64,000 nt of DNA from Pandoraea cepalis (GCF_902459665.1 NZ_CABPSL010000008.1:62001-126000); one strand, 5' to 3'; positions 8,026 to 17,001 are shown, numbered from the stretch's first letter. Numbers and translations are program-made. The notes: generated from the letters alone by a model not told the origin.

Positions 8026-9576
8026 TCAACCCCTCGCGGTACCGGCAAGCATCGGCGGCAGCCGGCGACGCACCCACTGCGTTTGCTGCTCGTGCGCATG
8101 CGCCAGTTGCAACACCGCGAGATCGGCCTGCGCCGGTCCGATGATTTGCAGTCCCATCGGCAACCCGCGCGCATCGAATCCGACCGGCACGCTGATCGCC
8201 GGCAGTCCGGCCAGCGTCGGCCCGATCACCACTTCCATCCACCGATGATAGGTGTCCATCGGCTTGCCCGCGACGGACGACGGCCAGTGCATTTGTGCGT
8301 CGAACGGGAAGACCTGCGCCGAAGGCAGCAGCAGGAAGTCGTAACGCTCGAACAGCCGCGCGAGCGAGCGATACCACTCGCTGCGATCAACGGACGCGCG
8401 ATATACATCGGCCGCGCGTAATGCATGCCCGCCCTCGACTTCCCACTGCGCCTCCGGCTTGAGCTTGTCGCGGCGCGCAGGGTCGGCATACAACTCGCCC
8501 AGCGAGCCGCTCACGAGCCAGTGACGCAACGTGAGCCACGTCTGCCACAATCGCTCCGGCGCGAAGTCGGGCGCACAAGATTGCACTTCGCACCCCATCG
8601 CCGTGAAGTCGCGCAACGATGCCTCGCACAGGGCCATCACACCGTCTTCCATCGGCAGATGGCCGCCATAGTCGCCCAGCCAGCCCAGCTTCAATCCCTT
8701 GACGTCGCGTTGCAACGCGCTCGCGAACGGCACCGCGCCATGCGCCTGCGCCAGGGAAAGCGGACTGCGCGCGTCGTAGCCCGCTTGCGTGGCGAGCAGT
8801 TGGGCGACGTCGGCGACAGAACGCCCCATCGGCCCCTCGGTGCTCAGTTGCTGGACGAACAACTCAGGCGCCGGACCATAGGGCACCCGGCCCTGCGACG
8901 GCCGGAAGCCATACACGTTGCCGAACGCAGCCGGATTGCGCAGCGACCCCATCATGTCGCTGCCATCCGCGACCGGCAGCATGCGTAGCGCAAGCGCGCT
9001 GCCCGCCCCGCCGCTGCTGCCACCTGCGCTGCGCGTCGCGTCGTAAGCGTTGCCCGTGACGCCAAAGACGGGGTTGTAGCTATGCGAGCCCAATCCGAAC
9101 TCGGAGACGTTGGTCTTGCCGATGAAGATCGCGCCCGCCGCGCGGATGCGCGCAACGCCGATGCTGTCCTGCGTGTCGGGCGCCGCCGACGTCAGCGGCG
9201 AGCCTTTGCGCGTGGGAAATCCCGCGCACGCGGCGAAATCCTTCACGGCATGCGGCATGCCGTGCATCCACCCCAGGGACTGGCCATTGGCCAACTGCTG
9301 GTCGCGCTCGTCGGCCTGCGCAAGCAAGGCGTCGGCATCGTGCAAGGACACGATGGCGTTGACCGCCGGGTTGTAATGCGCAATGTGCGTGAGATACGCC
9401 TGCATGACCTCGCGACACGACACGCGGCGCGTGTGAATGGCGTCGGACAACGCCAGCGCGTCGAGCGCGACGATCTCGTTCAAGGGCGGGGCGTGGGGGG
9501 CCGAGGGGCCGGCTGCGCCGGCACGCGAATCGGCAGCCTGTATCGGCTGAGCGGGTTGAGCTGGCGCTGAGGCCAT
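8026..9576 (-). CDS. Amidase (amidase signature family)
   Basis: The 516-residue protein carries the complete Ser-Ser-Lys machinery of the amidase signature family: Lys112 in AVKDF, Ser187 in GGSSGG and Ser211 in GSLRNP. The 24-residue Ser-Ser spacing is typical. It hydrolyses an amide to an acid and ammonia; the substrate is not readable from sequence. The frame is open to 9651, but AAGGAG sits six bases before the ATG at 9576, which decides the start. It is the last gene of a minus-strand set (MHS transporter, binding protein, amidase) opposite a LysR regulator, suggesting uptake and hydrolysis of an amide-containing organic acid. GatA of the tRNA amidotransferase is unlikely because gatB and gatC are absent. 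Confidence 0.88.
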   Translation of the reverse strand: MASAPAQPAQPIQAADSRAGAAGPSAPHAPPLNEIVALDALALSDAIHTRRVSCREVMQAYLTHIAHYNPAVNAIVSLHDADALLAQADERDQQLANGQSLGWMHGMPHAVKDFAACAGFPTRKGSPLTSAAPDTQDSIGVARIRAAGAIFIGKTNVSEFGLGSHSYNPVFGVTGNAYDATRSAGGSSGGAGSALALRMLPVADGSDMMGSLRNPAAFGNVYGFRPSQGRVPYGPAPELFVQQLSTEGPMGRSVADVAQLLATQAGYDARSPLSLAQAHGAVPFASALQRDVKGLKLGWLGDYGGHLPMEDGVMALCEASLRDFTAMGCEVQSCAPDFAPERLWQTWLTLRHWLVSGSLGELYADPARRDKLKPEAQWEVEGGHALRAADVYRASVDRSEWYRSLARLFERYDFLLLPSAQVFPFDAQMHWPSSVAGKPMDTYHRWMEVVIGPTLAGLPAISVPVGFDARGLPMGLQIIGPAQADLAVLQLAHAHEQQTQWVRRRLPPMLAGTARG

Positions 9577-9724
9577 GTCGGTCTCCTTGGCGGTGGCGTC
9601 GTCCTGTGCAACGCCGTTGTCTGACGCGTCATTGTCGGTCAAACCCGCCAAGGATGCCGAGGGAAAATTATCTCCCCCGACGCAAGCAACACGTTAGTTC
9701 ATATCTTCAATGAAGACCGGCACA

Positions 9725-10540
9725 TCAATGTGCCAGCGGATCGAGACCGGTGGACTCGACTTCCTTCGCCATCGCGGGCGCGGCCAGATACGTCAGCAGT
9801 TTCTTCGCTTCGTCCGGATGGGGCGCATTCACCGGCACGCCGCCGGCGAAACGCGTGACCGATTGCAGCGACTCGGGAATCTTGCCCGCGAACGCAGCGC
9901 CCTTGACCGGCAGCAGCTCGCTGACCTGTTGCAGCCCCAGCGCATAGTCGCCGGCAGCGACCTTTTCGGCCACGGGCGTCTTCTGCACCATCACGCTCTT
10001 GCCCCGCATCTGGTCGACGATGCCCAGCTTCTTGAAGAGTTCTCGCTCGACATACACACCGCTGGCGCTGTCGGAGTACGCGACCGATTTCGCGGCGAGC
10101 AGCGCAGCCTTGAGCTTTTCGGGCGTGCTGACATCGGGCACGACGTCGCCCGATTTCACGACGACGCCGATGCGTGAATCGGCCAGGTCGACGCGGGAAT
10201 CGGCGCGCACCTTGCCGGCCTTGATAAGACCGTCGAGGGCGTAGCCGACCATGATGACGGCATCGGCCGACTCGCCACGCGCCAGACGGTTGGGGATCGC
10301 CTCGGGCGCCTTGCCCATCGACGGCCCCCACGCGGTGTCCACATGATCGCCGCTCGACGCCTCGAACTTGGGCAGCAGCAACTTGTACGCGGCCGTGAAG
10401 CCGCCGGAGTTCATCACGTGCAGGTCTTCCGCGCTGGCCGACGTGGCACCGAGCAGCGTGGTCATGGCGATGCCAACGCCGAGCGCGGCAAGCAGATGTC
10501 GGGGCGCGCGCATGCGCGCCGGGAGGGCGATGGCTTTCAT
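9725..10540 (-). CDS. Periplasmic solute-binding protein, ModA-like
   Basis: A 271-residue exported protein with a clear Sec signal peptide (basic start, hydrophobic stretch 15-32, cleavage after ATSASA at residue 37). The mature part has the two-lobed extracellular binding protein pattern resembling molybdate or oxoanion binders (VMNSGGFTAAYK near the mature start, then GPSMGKAPEAIPNRL). No ABC permease or ATPase is adjacent. It lies instead between an MHS-type symporter and an amidase, so it is an orphan binding protein that may serve as a sensor, scavenger or partner of a distant transporter. AGAGAGAC upstream of the ATG can serve as ribosome binding site. Confidence 0.75.
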   Translation of the reverse strand: MKAIALPARMRAPRHLLAALGVGIAMTTLLGATSASAEDLHVMNSGGFTAAYKLLLPKFEASSGDHVDTAWGPSMGKAPEAIPNRLARGESADAVIMVGYALDGLIKAGKVRADSRVDLADSRIGVVVKSGDVVPDVSTPEKLKAALLAAKSVAYSDSASGVYVERELFKKLGIVDQMRGKSVMVQKTPVAEKVAAGDYALGLQQVSELLPVKGAAFAGKIPESLQSVTRFAGGVPVNAPHPDEAKKLLTYLAAPAMAKEVESTGLDPLAH

Positions 10541-10647
10541 GGCAGTGTCTCTCTGAATTTTGCTTTTGGGGATGGATGCGCGTCGGCACCCGTTTTGGGG
10601 AAGCGTTGCCGGGCGCGCCCGCGAACGGGGCGCGCCTGCCGCGTGGC

Positions 10648-11967
10648 TTAGCCTGCGGCGAGTTCAGTACGGGGACTCCCCTGCCCGCCGGGGCGGCGGC
10701 GGTAGAGCGCCAGCGTCGCGCAAATCGCGCACAACGCGGCGATACTCATCCAGTAGCCCGGCGCGGCCTTGTCGCCCGTTGCGTGGATCAGATAAGTCGA
10801 CAACGCAGGCGTGAAGCCGCCGAAAAGCGCCGTCGCGAGGCTATACGCAAGCGAGAAGCCGGCCACGCGCACGTCAGGTGGCATGACTTCGGTCAGCGCC
10901 GGAATCATCGCGCCGTTGTACATGCCGTACAGGAACGACAGCCATAGCAGCGAGATTAGCATGCGCGTGAAGCTCGGGGCCTGAACCAGGAACGTGAGCA
11001 CCGGGTAGGCCGACACGAGCGTCAGTCCCGCGAAGAGCAGCAATACCGGGCGGCGGCCAATGCGGTCGGACAGCATGCCGCCGATCGGCAGCCAGATGAA
11101 GTTCGACACACCCACGCACAACGTGACGAGCAACGCATCGGCGCTCGACAGGTGCAGCACGCTCTTGCCGAAGGTCGGCGCGTAGACGGTAATCAGGTAG
11201 AACGCCGTCGTGGTGAGGGCCACGAGCAGCGTGCCGCCGATCACCACGCCGGCGTTGGCGGCCATCGAGCGGAACACTTCGCCCAAGGACGGATGACGCT
11301 TGCGCTGCTTGAATTCGTCGCTCTCCTGGAGCGAGCGGCGCAACGCGAAGATCATCGGCACGATCATGCAACCCACGAGGAACGGCACACGCCAGCCCCA
11401 TGCCGCGATCTGCTGCGCGGTGAGCGTGAGCGAAAGCGTGAAGCCGAGCGCCGCCGACACAACAATGGCGACCTGTTGGCTCGCCGACTGCCAACTCGTG
11501 TAGAAGCCCTTGCGGCCCGGCGTGGCGATTTCCGCGAGATACACGGACACGCCGCCCAGCTCGGCACCGGCCGAGAAACCTTGCAGCAAACGTCCGATCA
11601 GCACGAGCACCGGCGCCGCGAGACCAATGGTGGCGTACCCCGGCACGAAGGCGATGAGCACGGTGCCGCTCGCCATGATCGCCAGCGTCGTGACCAGTCC
11701 CTTGCGGCGGCCGACGTTATCGATGTACGCGCCCAGCACAATCGCGCCGAGCGGTCGCATCAGGAAGCCCGCGCCAAAGACGGCGAAGGTCATCATGAGC
11801 GAAGCGAACTCGCTGCCCGCCGGAAAGAAGACGTGCGAGATCTGAGTGGCGTAGAAGCCGAACAGAAAGAAATCGAACTGCTCGAGGAAATTGCCGGCCG
11901 TTACGCGCAGGATCGCGCCGGCTTTCGAGGGGCGACGCGAAACCGCGTCGTTGGGGCGCTGTGACAT
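10648..11967 (-). CDS. MFS transporter, metabolite:H+ symporter (MHS) subfamily
   Basis: About 439 residues and twelve membrane segments in the arrangement of the MHS subfamily, which contains citrate, tricarballylate and alpha-ketoglutarate proton symporters. Landmarks are [16 protein letters not shown] at the first helix, DNVGRRKG in the loop between helices 2 and 3, and [10 protein letters not shown] in the second half. The ATG at 11967 is preceded by CGGAGA and gives the family N-terminus; an upstream ATG at 12057 has no good ribosome binding site. It probably imports an organic acid and is followed by a binding protein and an amidase. A LysR gene diverges from it. Substrate unknown. Confidence 0.85.
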   Translation of the reverse strand: MSQRPNDAVSRRPSKAGAILRVTAGNFLEQFDFFLFGFYATQISHVFFPAGSEFASLMMTFAVFGAGFLMRPLGAIVLGAYIDNVGRRKGLVTTLAIMASGTVLIAFVPGYATIGLAAPVLVLIGRLLQGFSAGAELGGVSVYLAEIATPGRKGFYTSWQSASQQVAIVVSAALGFTLSLTLTAQQIAAWGWRVPFLVGCMIVPMIFALRRSLQESDEFKQRKRHPSLGEVFRSMAANAGVVIGGTLLVALTTTAFYLITVYAPTFGKSVLHLSSADALLVTLCVGVSNFIWLPIGGMLSDRIGRRPVLLLFAGLTLVSAYPVLTFLVQAPSFTRMLISLLWLSFLYGMYNGAMIPALTEVMPPDVRVAGFSLAYSLATALFGGFTPALSTYLIHATGDKAAPGYWMSIAALCAICATLALYRRRPGGQGSPRTELAAG

Positions 11968-12101
11968 GCGCTGTCTCCGTGTTGCCGGCAGCCCGGGAGA
12001 TCGGGCCGCCAATGTGTCGTCGGAATGCGCCTCTACCAGGGACGTTTGAATCGTCATGAGCGCTTTTTAGAAGTTGCCAATGGTGCGCCGGAAGTTCCCG
12101 G

Positions 12102-12149
12102 CTTGTGAATTGCAAGTTTTGGAAGTATTGATGCACATATGCGATCAAT
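12102..12149. promoter_or_regulatory. Probable LysR operator (T-N11-A sites)
   Basis: The divergent gap between the MHS transporter and the LysR gene contains CTTGtgaattgCAAG (12102-12116), a palindromic T-N11-A site. A second dyad, ATTGAT...ATCAAT (12127-12149), follows. Two adjacent dyads are the usual arrangement of LysR recognition and activation sites. Assignment to the neighbouring LysR protein is inferred. Confidence 0.5.
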
Positions 12150-12272
12150 CGTAGGATGTTGATGCGTCTGCCAAGCGGTAACGGGCTACACTCCGCATCG
12201 CAACCAAGCCTCGGCGTGCTCTGGACGTCGGCGTGCCTCGAGGCGTCTACCCGACTTTCTGCTCCCAACGTC

Positions 12273-13199
12273 ATGGCGATCAACTTCGATCTGAACGATT
12301 TGCAGGCATTTCGCGCGGTGGCGCAACTGGCGAGCTTTCGCCGCGCGGCCGAGTCGATCCATCTCTCGCAGCCCGCGCTCTCGCGCCGTATCGACAAGCT
12401 CGAGGACGCGCTCGGGGTCAAGCTCTTCGAGCGCAGCACGCGGCGCGTGGCGCTGACAACCGTCGGACGCGCTTTCGCCCGCGACGCGGAGCGGATTCTG
12501 GACGATCTGGACAACGCCCTGCTGGGTATTCGCGATGTGGCCTCGTCGAGCCTCGGACACGTGACCATTGCCTGTGTGCCGTCGGCCGCGTATTACTTCA
12601 TGCCGCAGGTGATCTCACGCTACCACCAGGCGTTTCCCCGCATCCGCATCTCGGTGCTCGACGCAAGTGCCAACGAGGTGCTCGCGTCGGTGGCGAATGG
12701 CGACGCCGATTTCGGGTTGAATTTCATCGGCAGCCAGGAGCCGAACATCGAGTTCAAGCTCCTGTTGCAGGAGCGCTATGTGGCGGCCTGCCGGCGCGAC
12801 CATGCACTCGCGGGCAGAAAGCGGGTGACGTGGCGTGAGCTTTACGAATACGACTACATCAGTGTCGGCCGCGTCTCGGGCAACCGGCTGCTGCTCGATC
12901 AAGCGCTCACCTCGCTGCCCCAGCGCCCGCCAAGCATCTGCGAGACGCAGCACGTCACCACCATGCTCGGTCTGGTCGAAGCGGGGCTCGGCGTGGCGGC
13001 CGTGCCGACGATGGCAATGCCGGGTAGCGAACATCCGTTGCTCACGAGCGTGCCGCTGGTCGATCCGGTAGTGACGCGGCGCATGGGAATGATACGCAGC
13101 AAGGCGCGGCCGCTCTCGCCGGCGGCGGCACAGTTATATCGCTACGTGGCCGAGATGAAAGTGCCATCGCGGCGTCGCACGGGCGGCGATGCCTCATAA
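12273..13199 (+). CDS. LysR-family transcriptional regulator
   Basis: A 308-residue LysR protein. The N-terminal helix-turn-helix (about residues 6-64) includes SFRRAAESIHLSQPALSRRIDKLE and FERSTRRV, followed by the two-lobed effector-binding domain with VEAGLGVAAVP near residue 240. The ATG at 12273 starts right before the conserved FDLNDLQAFRAVAQ; the frame is open further upstream. It is divergent from the transporter / binding protein / amidase set and most likely its activator. LysR proteins normally bind a pathway metabolite as co-inducer, here presumably the transported acid or amide. Confidence 0.87.
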   Translation: MAINFDLNDLQAFRAVAQLASFRRAAESIHLSQPALSRRIDKLEDALGVKLFERSTRRVALTTVGRAFARDAERILDDLDNALLGIRDVASSSLGHVTIACVPSAAYYFMPQVISRYHQAFPRIRISVLDASANEVLASVANGDADFGLNFIGSQEPNIEFKLLLQERYVAACRRDHALAGRKRVTWRELYEYDYISVGRVSGNRLLLDQALTSLPQRPPSICETQHVTTMLGLVEAGLGVAAVPTMAMPGSEHPLLTSVPLVDPVVTRRMGMIRSKARPLSPAAAQLYRYVAEMKVPSRRRTGGDAS

Positions 13200-13334
13200 A
13201 AGCTAACCGCTTTCAACGCACGCACTGAAACATTTTGTTACTGTCCTTACGAGACATGAAACATTGGGGTGACGGCGGCACGGTCGCGTGTCTTTATACT
13301 GGGTCCGCATTCATCCGCATCTTATTCACGACCT

Positions 13335-13769
13335 ATGATCAAACGAATTTTCCCGATGGTGGCGATCGCCGCCGTGGTTGCAACGACCTCGCTGGCCGCG
13401 TCGGCCAGTGATATGAACAATGCCGTTGGCGGTGCGCTGGGCGGCGTGGCGGGCGCGGCCGTGGGTGGCGCGCTCGGCGGCAGCACCGGTGCAGTGCTTG
13501 GCGGCGCAGTCGGCGGCGGGGCCGGCGGGGCGATCACGTCCAATCGTCGCGAGCGCACGGGCGCCATCGTTGGCGGCGCGCTCGGCGGTGGTGCCGGCAC
13601 GGCCGCTGGCAATGCGATGGGCGGACGCTCGGGCGGCCTGATCGGTGCGGCCGTTGGCGGCGGCGCCGGCGCCGCGCTCGGCGGCAACATGTCGCGCTCC
13701 AGCTCGTACGACAACGATGGCTACGGCTACCGTGGCAAGCGCCACGGCCATCGCAAGCATCATCATTGA
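13335..13769 (+). CDS. Secreted glycine-zipper protein with His-rich tail
   Basis: A 144-residue protein with a signal peptide (MIKRIFPMVAIAAVVATTSLAASA). The body consists of repeated GGALGG.AGAAVGG-type glycine zippers, about four repeats, interrupted by one basic segment (SNRRERTG). The C-terminus is basic and rich in histidine (KRHGHRKHHH). Glycine-zipper envelope proteins insert in or associate with membranes through packed Gly-xxx-Gly helices. The His-rich end could bind metal ions, which is only a suggestion. The start at 13335 is chosen because it gives a canonical signal peptide; the frame is open upstream to 13269. It stands alone and is followed by a terminator hairpin. Confidence 0.78.
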   Translation: MIKRIFPMVAIAAVVATTSLAASASDMNNAVGGALGGVAGAAVGGALGGSTGAVLGGAVGGGAGGAITSNRRERTGAIVGGALGGGAGTAAGNAMGGRSGGLIGAAVGGGAGAALGGNMSRSSSYDNDGYGYRGKRHGHRKHHH

Positions 13770-13787
13770 TCGACCCGCGTCTGCCTG

Positions 13788-13823
13788 AACGACAACGCCC
13801 CGCGATTGCGGGGCGTTGTCGTT
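13788..13823 (+). terminator. Terminator hairpin after the glycine-zipper gene
   Basis: A perfect 14-bp stem (AACGACAACGCCCC with its complement) closes an 8-nt loop, 18 bp after the stop codon. There is only a short T-containing tail. Confidence 0.7.
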
Positions 13824-13858
13824 GGGAATGCCAGCTTGGCGCGGTCGCCGCGACGGCG

Positions 13859-14012
13859 CTATACCACGCGAACTTCCAGCCGCTTACCCAACGCGGCAAA
13901 GGCGTTCTCCACCGCGTCGAGGCGAGAGGCGTAGCCGAGCTTCAGTAGCCGATCCACCTGCACCTGATTGACGTGCATACAAAAGCCACCTTCGGAATTC
14001 GCTGTACGTCAT
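13859..14012 (-). pseudogene. Probable remnant of a small toxin-antitoxin-type gene pair
   Basis: On the minus strand an ATG at 14012 begins MTYSEFRRWLL, which resembles the start of HicA-type toxins, but the frame degenerates after about 12 residues. A second frame from an ATG at 13978 encodes 39 residues ending SRLDAVENAFAALGKRLEV, which resembles the tail of a small DNA-binding antitoxin. The two pieces look like the ends of a pair joined by deletion. The region upstream still holds two palindromes like autoregulatory operators. The family resemblance is from memory of motifs, so this is tentative. Confidence 0.3.
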
Positions 14013-14038
14013 ACCTCACCCGCGATGGAACCGAAAAT

Positions 14039-14089
14039 TACAACAGATCTGTCGTGTATGCCGCACAGACATCACAACAAATTTGTTGC
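14039..14089. promoter_or_regulatory. Pair of related palindromes
   Basis: ACAACAGATCTGTCGT (14039-14054) and ACAACAAATTTGTTGC (14074-14089) are related sites about 35 bp apart. The second contains a perfect 14-bp palindrome (14075-14088). They lie in a locally AT-rich stretch just upstream of the degenerate minus-strand frame at 14012 and could be its retained operators. Nothing else is visible between here and the hairpin at 14205. Confidence 0.4.
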
Positions 14090-14204
14090 AAACTCCTGCA
14101 CCGCCATCTCACGGCCATCTGACCCATGCCTTGCATCATCGCCGCCCCCACGATCCGGCGGAAGCGGGTAGGCCGAATATCGGAAAGCCCCTACGCCAAT
14201 GAAA

Positions 14205-14230
14205 AAGCCGCAGCACGATGGCTGCGGCTT
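14205..14230 (-). terminator. Terminator of the lactate dehydrogenase gene
   Basis: A 10-bp GC-rich stem (AAGCCGCAGC with its complement) closes a 6-nt loop. Read on the minus strand it is followed by a run of T, 24 bp beyond the lldD stop. Confidence 0.75.
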
Positions 14231-14253
14231 CTCTCACTGGCACGACAGACGGC

Positions 14254-15441
14254 TCACCGCCTGCCGGGTTCCGCAAGGTACGATCCAATGCCCGTCGGAT
14301 AGCTTCCCGGGATGAGCATCGACGTGTCGAGACGCTCGATGCTCGTGCGACCGGTCAACGCCATCGTCACGTCCATCTCCCTGGCAATGACCTCCAGCGC
14401 GCGACGCACGCCCGCCTCGCCCATCGCCCCCAGCCCGTACAGGAACGGTCGCCCGATCAACGTCCCCTTCGCGCCCAGCGCCATCGCCTTGATCACGTCC
14501 TGCCCGGAACGCACGCCGCCGTCGAGCCACACCTGCGTGTCGCGTCCCACCGCCGCGACAATGTCGGGCAGCGCACGGATCGTCGAGATCGCCCCGTCGA
14601 GCTGACGTCCGCCGTGGTTGCTCACCACGATCGCATCCGCCCCTGCGTCGCGCGCCGCGCGCGCATCGTCCGGATCGAGCACGCCCTTGAGCACGAGTTT
14701 GCCGCCCCAGCGCTTCTTGATCCAGGCCACGTCGTCCCAGGACAGGCGAGGGTCGAACTGCGCCGCCGACCACGCCGCGAGCGAACCGATGTCGTCCACC
14801 CCCTTCGCATGCCCCACGATGTTGCCGAACGTGCGACGGCGCGTGCCCAACATGCCCAGGCACCAGCGCGGCTTGGTCATCATGTTGGCAATGTTCGGCA
14901 GCGTGAGCTTCGGCGGCGCCGACAGGCCATTCTTGATGTCGCGATGGCGCTGGCCGCTGATCTGCAGATCCATCGTCACCATCAGCGCCGAGCACCCCGC
15001 CGCCTTGGCGCGATCAATCAGTCGCTCGATGAAGTCGCGATCGCGCATCACGTACAACTGGAACCAGAACGGCGCCTTGGTATGCGCGGCCACATCTTCG
15101 ATCGAACAGATCGAAACAGTCGAGAGTGTGAACGGCACGCCGAACGCCTCGGCCGCGCGCGCCGCGAGAATCTCGCCGTCCGCATGCAGCATGCCGGTCA
15201 TGCCGGTGGGCGCCAACGCCACCGGCATGGCGACCGGCTCGCCCAACATTGTCGCGCGCGTGCTGCGATGCTCGATGTTGACCGCGACACGCTGGCGAAA
15301 CGCAATCCCGCCAAAGTCCGCCGCATTCGCCCGATACGTCGACTCGGTCCATGAGCCGGAATCGACATATTCGTAAAACATGCGCGGCACGCGCCGCTGC
15401 GCGAGCACCCGCAAGTCCTCAATGGTGGTAATCACTGCCAT
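14254..15441 (-). CDS. lldD: FMN-dependent L-lactate dehydrogenase
   Basis: This 395-residue protein belongs to the FMN-dependent alpha-hydroxy acid dehydrogenase family and is the length of LldD. It oxidises L-lactate to pyruvate and passes electrons to the quinone pool. Visible features are the N-terminal RRVPRMFYEYVDSGSW, the FMN-site lysine Lys252 (VLKG), the catalytic His276 in SNHGGRQLDG, and the phosphate-binding DGGVRSG. The gene lies 65 bp downstream of an Lrp/AsnC regulator and is followed by its own terminator. Glycolate or mandelate oxidation by a paralogue is possible, but the overall pattern favours L-lactate. Confidence 0.87.
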   Translation of the reverse strand: MAVITTIEDLRVLAQRRVPRMFYEYVDSGSWTESTYRANAADFGGIAFRQRVAVNIEHRSTRATMLGEPVAMPVALAPTGMTGMLHADGEILAARAAEAFGVPFTLSTVSICSIEDVAAHTKAPFWFQLYVMRDRDFIERLIDRAKAAGCSALMVTMDLQISGQRHRDIKNGLSAPPKLTLPNIANMMTKPRWCLGMLGTRRRTFGNIVGHAKGVDDIGSLAAWSAAQFDPRLSWDDVAWIKKRWGGKLVLKGVLDPDDARAARDAGADAIVVSNHGGRQLDGAISTIRALPDIVAAVGRDTQVWLDGGVRSGQDVIKAMALGAKGTLIGRPFLYGLGAMGEAGVRRALEVIAREMDVTMALTGRTSIERLDTSMLIPGSYPTGIGSYLAEPGRR

Positions 15442-15490
15442 GCTGCGTCTCTTCTTCCGGGAAGTCCCGACCGTCTTTCGGGAACGGGTG

Positions 15491-15505
15491 AATATCGTCG
15501 ATATT
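15491..15505. promoter_or_regulatory. Palindrome between lrp-type gene and lldD
   Basis: AATATCG-T-CGATATT is a perfect 7-1-7 dyad in the 65-bp gap between the regulator stop and the lldD start. Lrp/AsnC proteins bind AT-rich dyads of this length, so it may be an operator for lldD. Confidence 0.4.
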
Positions 15506-15506
15506 T

Positions 15507-15980
15507 TTATTTCTGCTTCACCAGATCGACGAGCGACTGGGTTTGCTTGATTGTCTTGAGCACGATGTTCGATTGGATCGCCATGACCGCCGGCGCACGG
15601 TACAACTCGTTCACGATGAAATCCGAGTAATGCGCGAGATTCCGGGCCCTGACGGTCAAGATGTAATTGGCCGAGCCAGTGACGATGCGTGCGGTCACCA
15701 CCTCAGGCCAATTCTGGACGCAAGCGAGAAATTTCTCGTGCCATTGATCGACATCGGGGCGCAGCGAGATTTGGACCAGGGCTTCGAACTCGAGGCCGAT
15801 ATGCTGTGCGTCCACGATGCAGCGGTATCCGGAAATCACCCCGCGATCCTCGAGCAACTTCACCCGACGAAGGCAGGCCGATGGCGACAACCCGACGGCA
15901 TCCGCCAACTCCTGGTTGGAGATGCGCCCGTTGAGTTCGAGATGGCGCAGGATACGCAGATCGGCAAGGTCAAGGTTCAT
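15507..15980 (-). CDS. Lrp/AsnC-family transcriptional regulator
   Basis: The 157-residue protein has an N-terminal helix-turn-helix (LRHLELNGRISNQELADAVG then SPSACLRRVKLLE, about residues 10-50) and a C-terminal RAM ligand-binding domain (about 65-145). Lrp-family proteins form octamers that wrap DNA and respond to amino acids or related acids. Its position directly upstream of lldD on the same strand suggests local control of lactate use, but a global target set is equally possible. The upstream region contains partly repeated TGGCAGA(A)TCC sequences (about 15980-16020) that might be autoregulatory. Confidence 0.87.
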   Translation of the reverse strand: MNLDLADLRILRHLELNGRISNQELADAVGLSPSACLRRVKLLEDRGVISGYRCIVDAQHIGLEFEALVQISLRPDVDQWHEKFLACVQNWPEVVTARIVTGSANYILTVRARNLAHYSDFIVNELYRAPAVMAIQSNIVLKTIKQTQSLVDLVKQK

Positions 15981-16181
15981 TGGCAGAATCCATCAAGTTC
16001 CCCAGGATTCTGGCAGATCCTTCGAATCGCCGCCAGTTGTCCGCCACAAATGGCCAGCAAATCCCATTTTTTGCGTTGAACTCGTAACGCCCGGCCAAGC
16101 CCGGGCACGGTGTGCTATCCGGGCCGTGAACGCCGTTTTCCGAGATTGCCGCTGTCGTGCCGCTTTCGCGTCGCGACGTGC

Positions 16182-16931
16182 CTACCCACCCGACTTGCGT
16201 TGCTTGACGATGCGTTGCAGCAGGTACCGCGTCTGTTCGAGCACCGCCTCGCGCACCATCCGGTTGCGTTCGGGATTCGGCTCGCTCGCCCACCCCATCG
16301 AACTGTCGACAGAGCGGCGCATCACGCGAAACGCCATGCCCAGCGTACTGATGCACACGGCCCGAACCCGCATTGCCTCATCGTCGGGCGCCACGCCCGC
16401 GAGCCGCGTCACAATGTTCGCCCCTACCGCGGCGAGCCGGCTCGAAAAGCGCTCGTGGAACACCTTGAAACCCGCCTCGGGTCCAAGCCCTGCCTGCTCA
16501 CGGGCCATGAACATGTGCCAACCCTCGATCTCCGGCACTTCCTCCATGAACCCCGCCTTGCGGTTCTGCAGCTCGCAGAATGCGTCGATAAGCTGCTTGT
16601 CGGTCGCCTCCGGTTCGGCCACCACGCGCTCGGCCGCCTCGATCGCTTCGCCCATCTGCCCCATGACAAGACCCACGATGTACTCGACGCACGCCGTGTA
16701 CACCCCCTCCTTGTTGTCGAAGTAATACTGCAGCGCCGGTGCGTTCACGCCGGCCTCGTTCGCGATGTCCCGCGTGGAGGCCCCCGCAAAACCGAACTCG
16801 CCAAAGCACTTGATCGCCGCCAGGATGATGCGCGCGCGCGTTTCCTCACCACGTTGATACCCCGTGTCGACCGCATGCCGCGTTCGCACAGGCGTGCGTG
16901 GTGCGCGCCCGGCGCGTGAAGTTCCTGTCAT
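16182..16931 (-). CDS. TetR-family repressor of the efflux operon
   Basis: A 249-residue TetR protein. The helix-turn-helix lies at about residues 30-78 (RARIILAAIKCFGEFGFAG, then STRDIANEAGVNAPALQYYF), followed by a C-terminal ligand domain resembling the CerR/DUF1956 type. It diverges from emrA-emrB-nodT with a 102-bp gap that holds a clear promoter and repeated motifs, the standard arrangement of a TetR repressor and the pump it controls. The inducer is probably one of the pump's substrates and cannot be read from sequence. A basic extension of about 25 residues precedes the DNA-binding domain. Confidence 0.87.
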   Translation of the reverse strand: MTGTSRAGRAPRTPVRTRHAVDTGYQRGEETRARIILAAIKCFGEFGFAGASTRDIANEAGVNAPALQYYFDNKEGVYTACVEYIVGLVMGQMGEAIEAAERVVAEPEATDKQLIDAFCELQNRKAGFMEEVPEIEGWHMFMAREQAGLGPEAGFKVFHERFSSRLAAVGANIVTRLAGVAPDDEAMRVRAVCISTLGMAFRVMRRSVDSSMGWASEPNPERNRMVREAVLEQTRYLLQRIVKQRKSGG

Positions 16932-16973
16932 GTCTGTCCTTGCTTGCCAAAACTTTCGTCAAAAATATAACAC

Positions 16974-17001
16974 TTGACACAAATCGATCAACTGGAATAA
17001 T
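16974..17001 (+). promoter_or_regulatory. Promoter of the emrA operon
   Basis: A perfect -35 TTGACA (16974-16979) is followed after 16 bp by AATAAT (16996-17001). GGAATAATTT occurs twice, at 16994 and 17012, and TTGCCAAA occurs at 16944 and 17003. These repeats overlap and flank the promoter and are candidates for TetR binding. The emrA ATG is at 17034. Confidence 0.65.

Noticed and set aside
8026..9576. Amidase considered as maleamate amidase completing the NicX/NicD pathway
   Set aside because: It is of the amidase signature family, more than 30 kb away and in a different LysR-controlled operon, while NicF-type maleamate amidases are isochorismatase-like.
14201..14230. Hairpin before lldD considered as a riboswitch or attenuator
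   Set aside because: It lies after the lldD stop on the coding strand and is followed by T on that strand, so it is a terminator.
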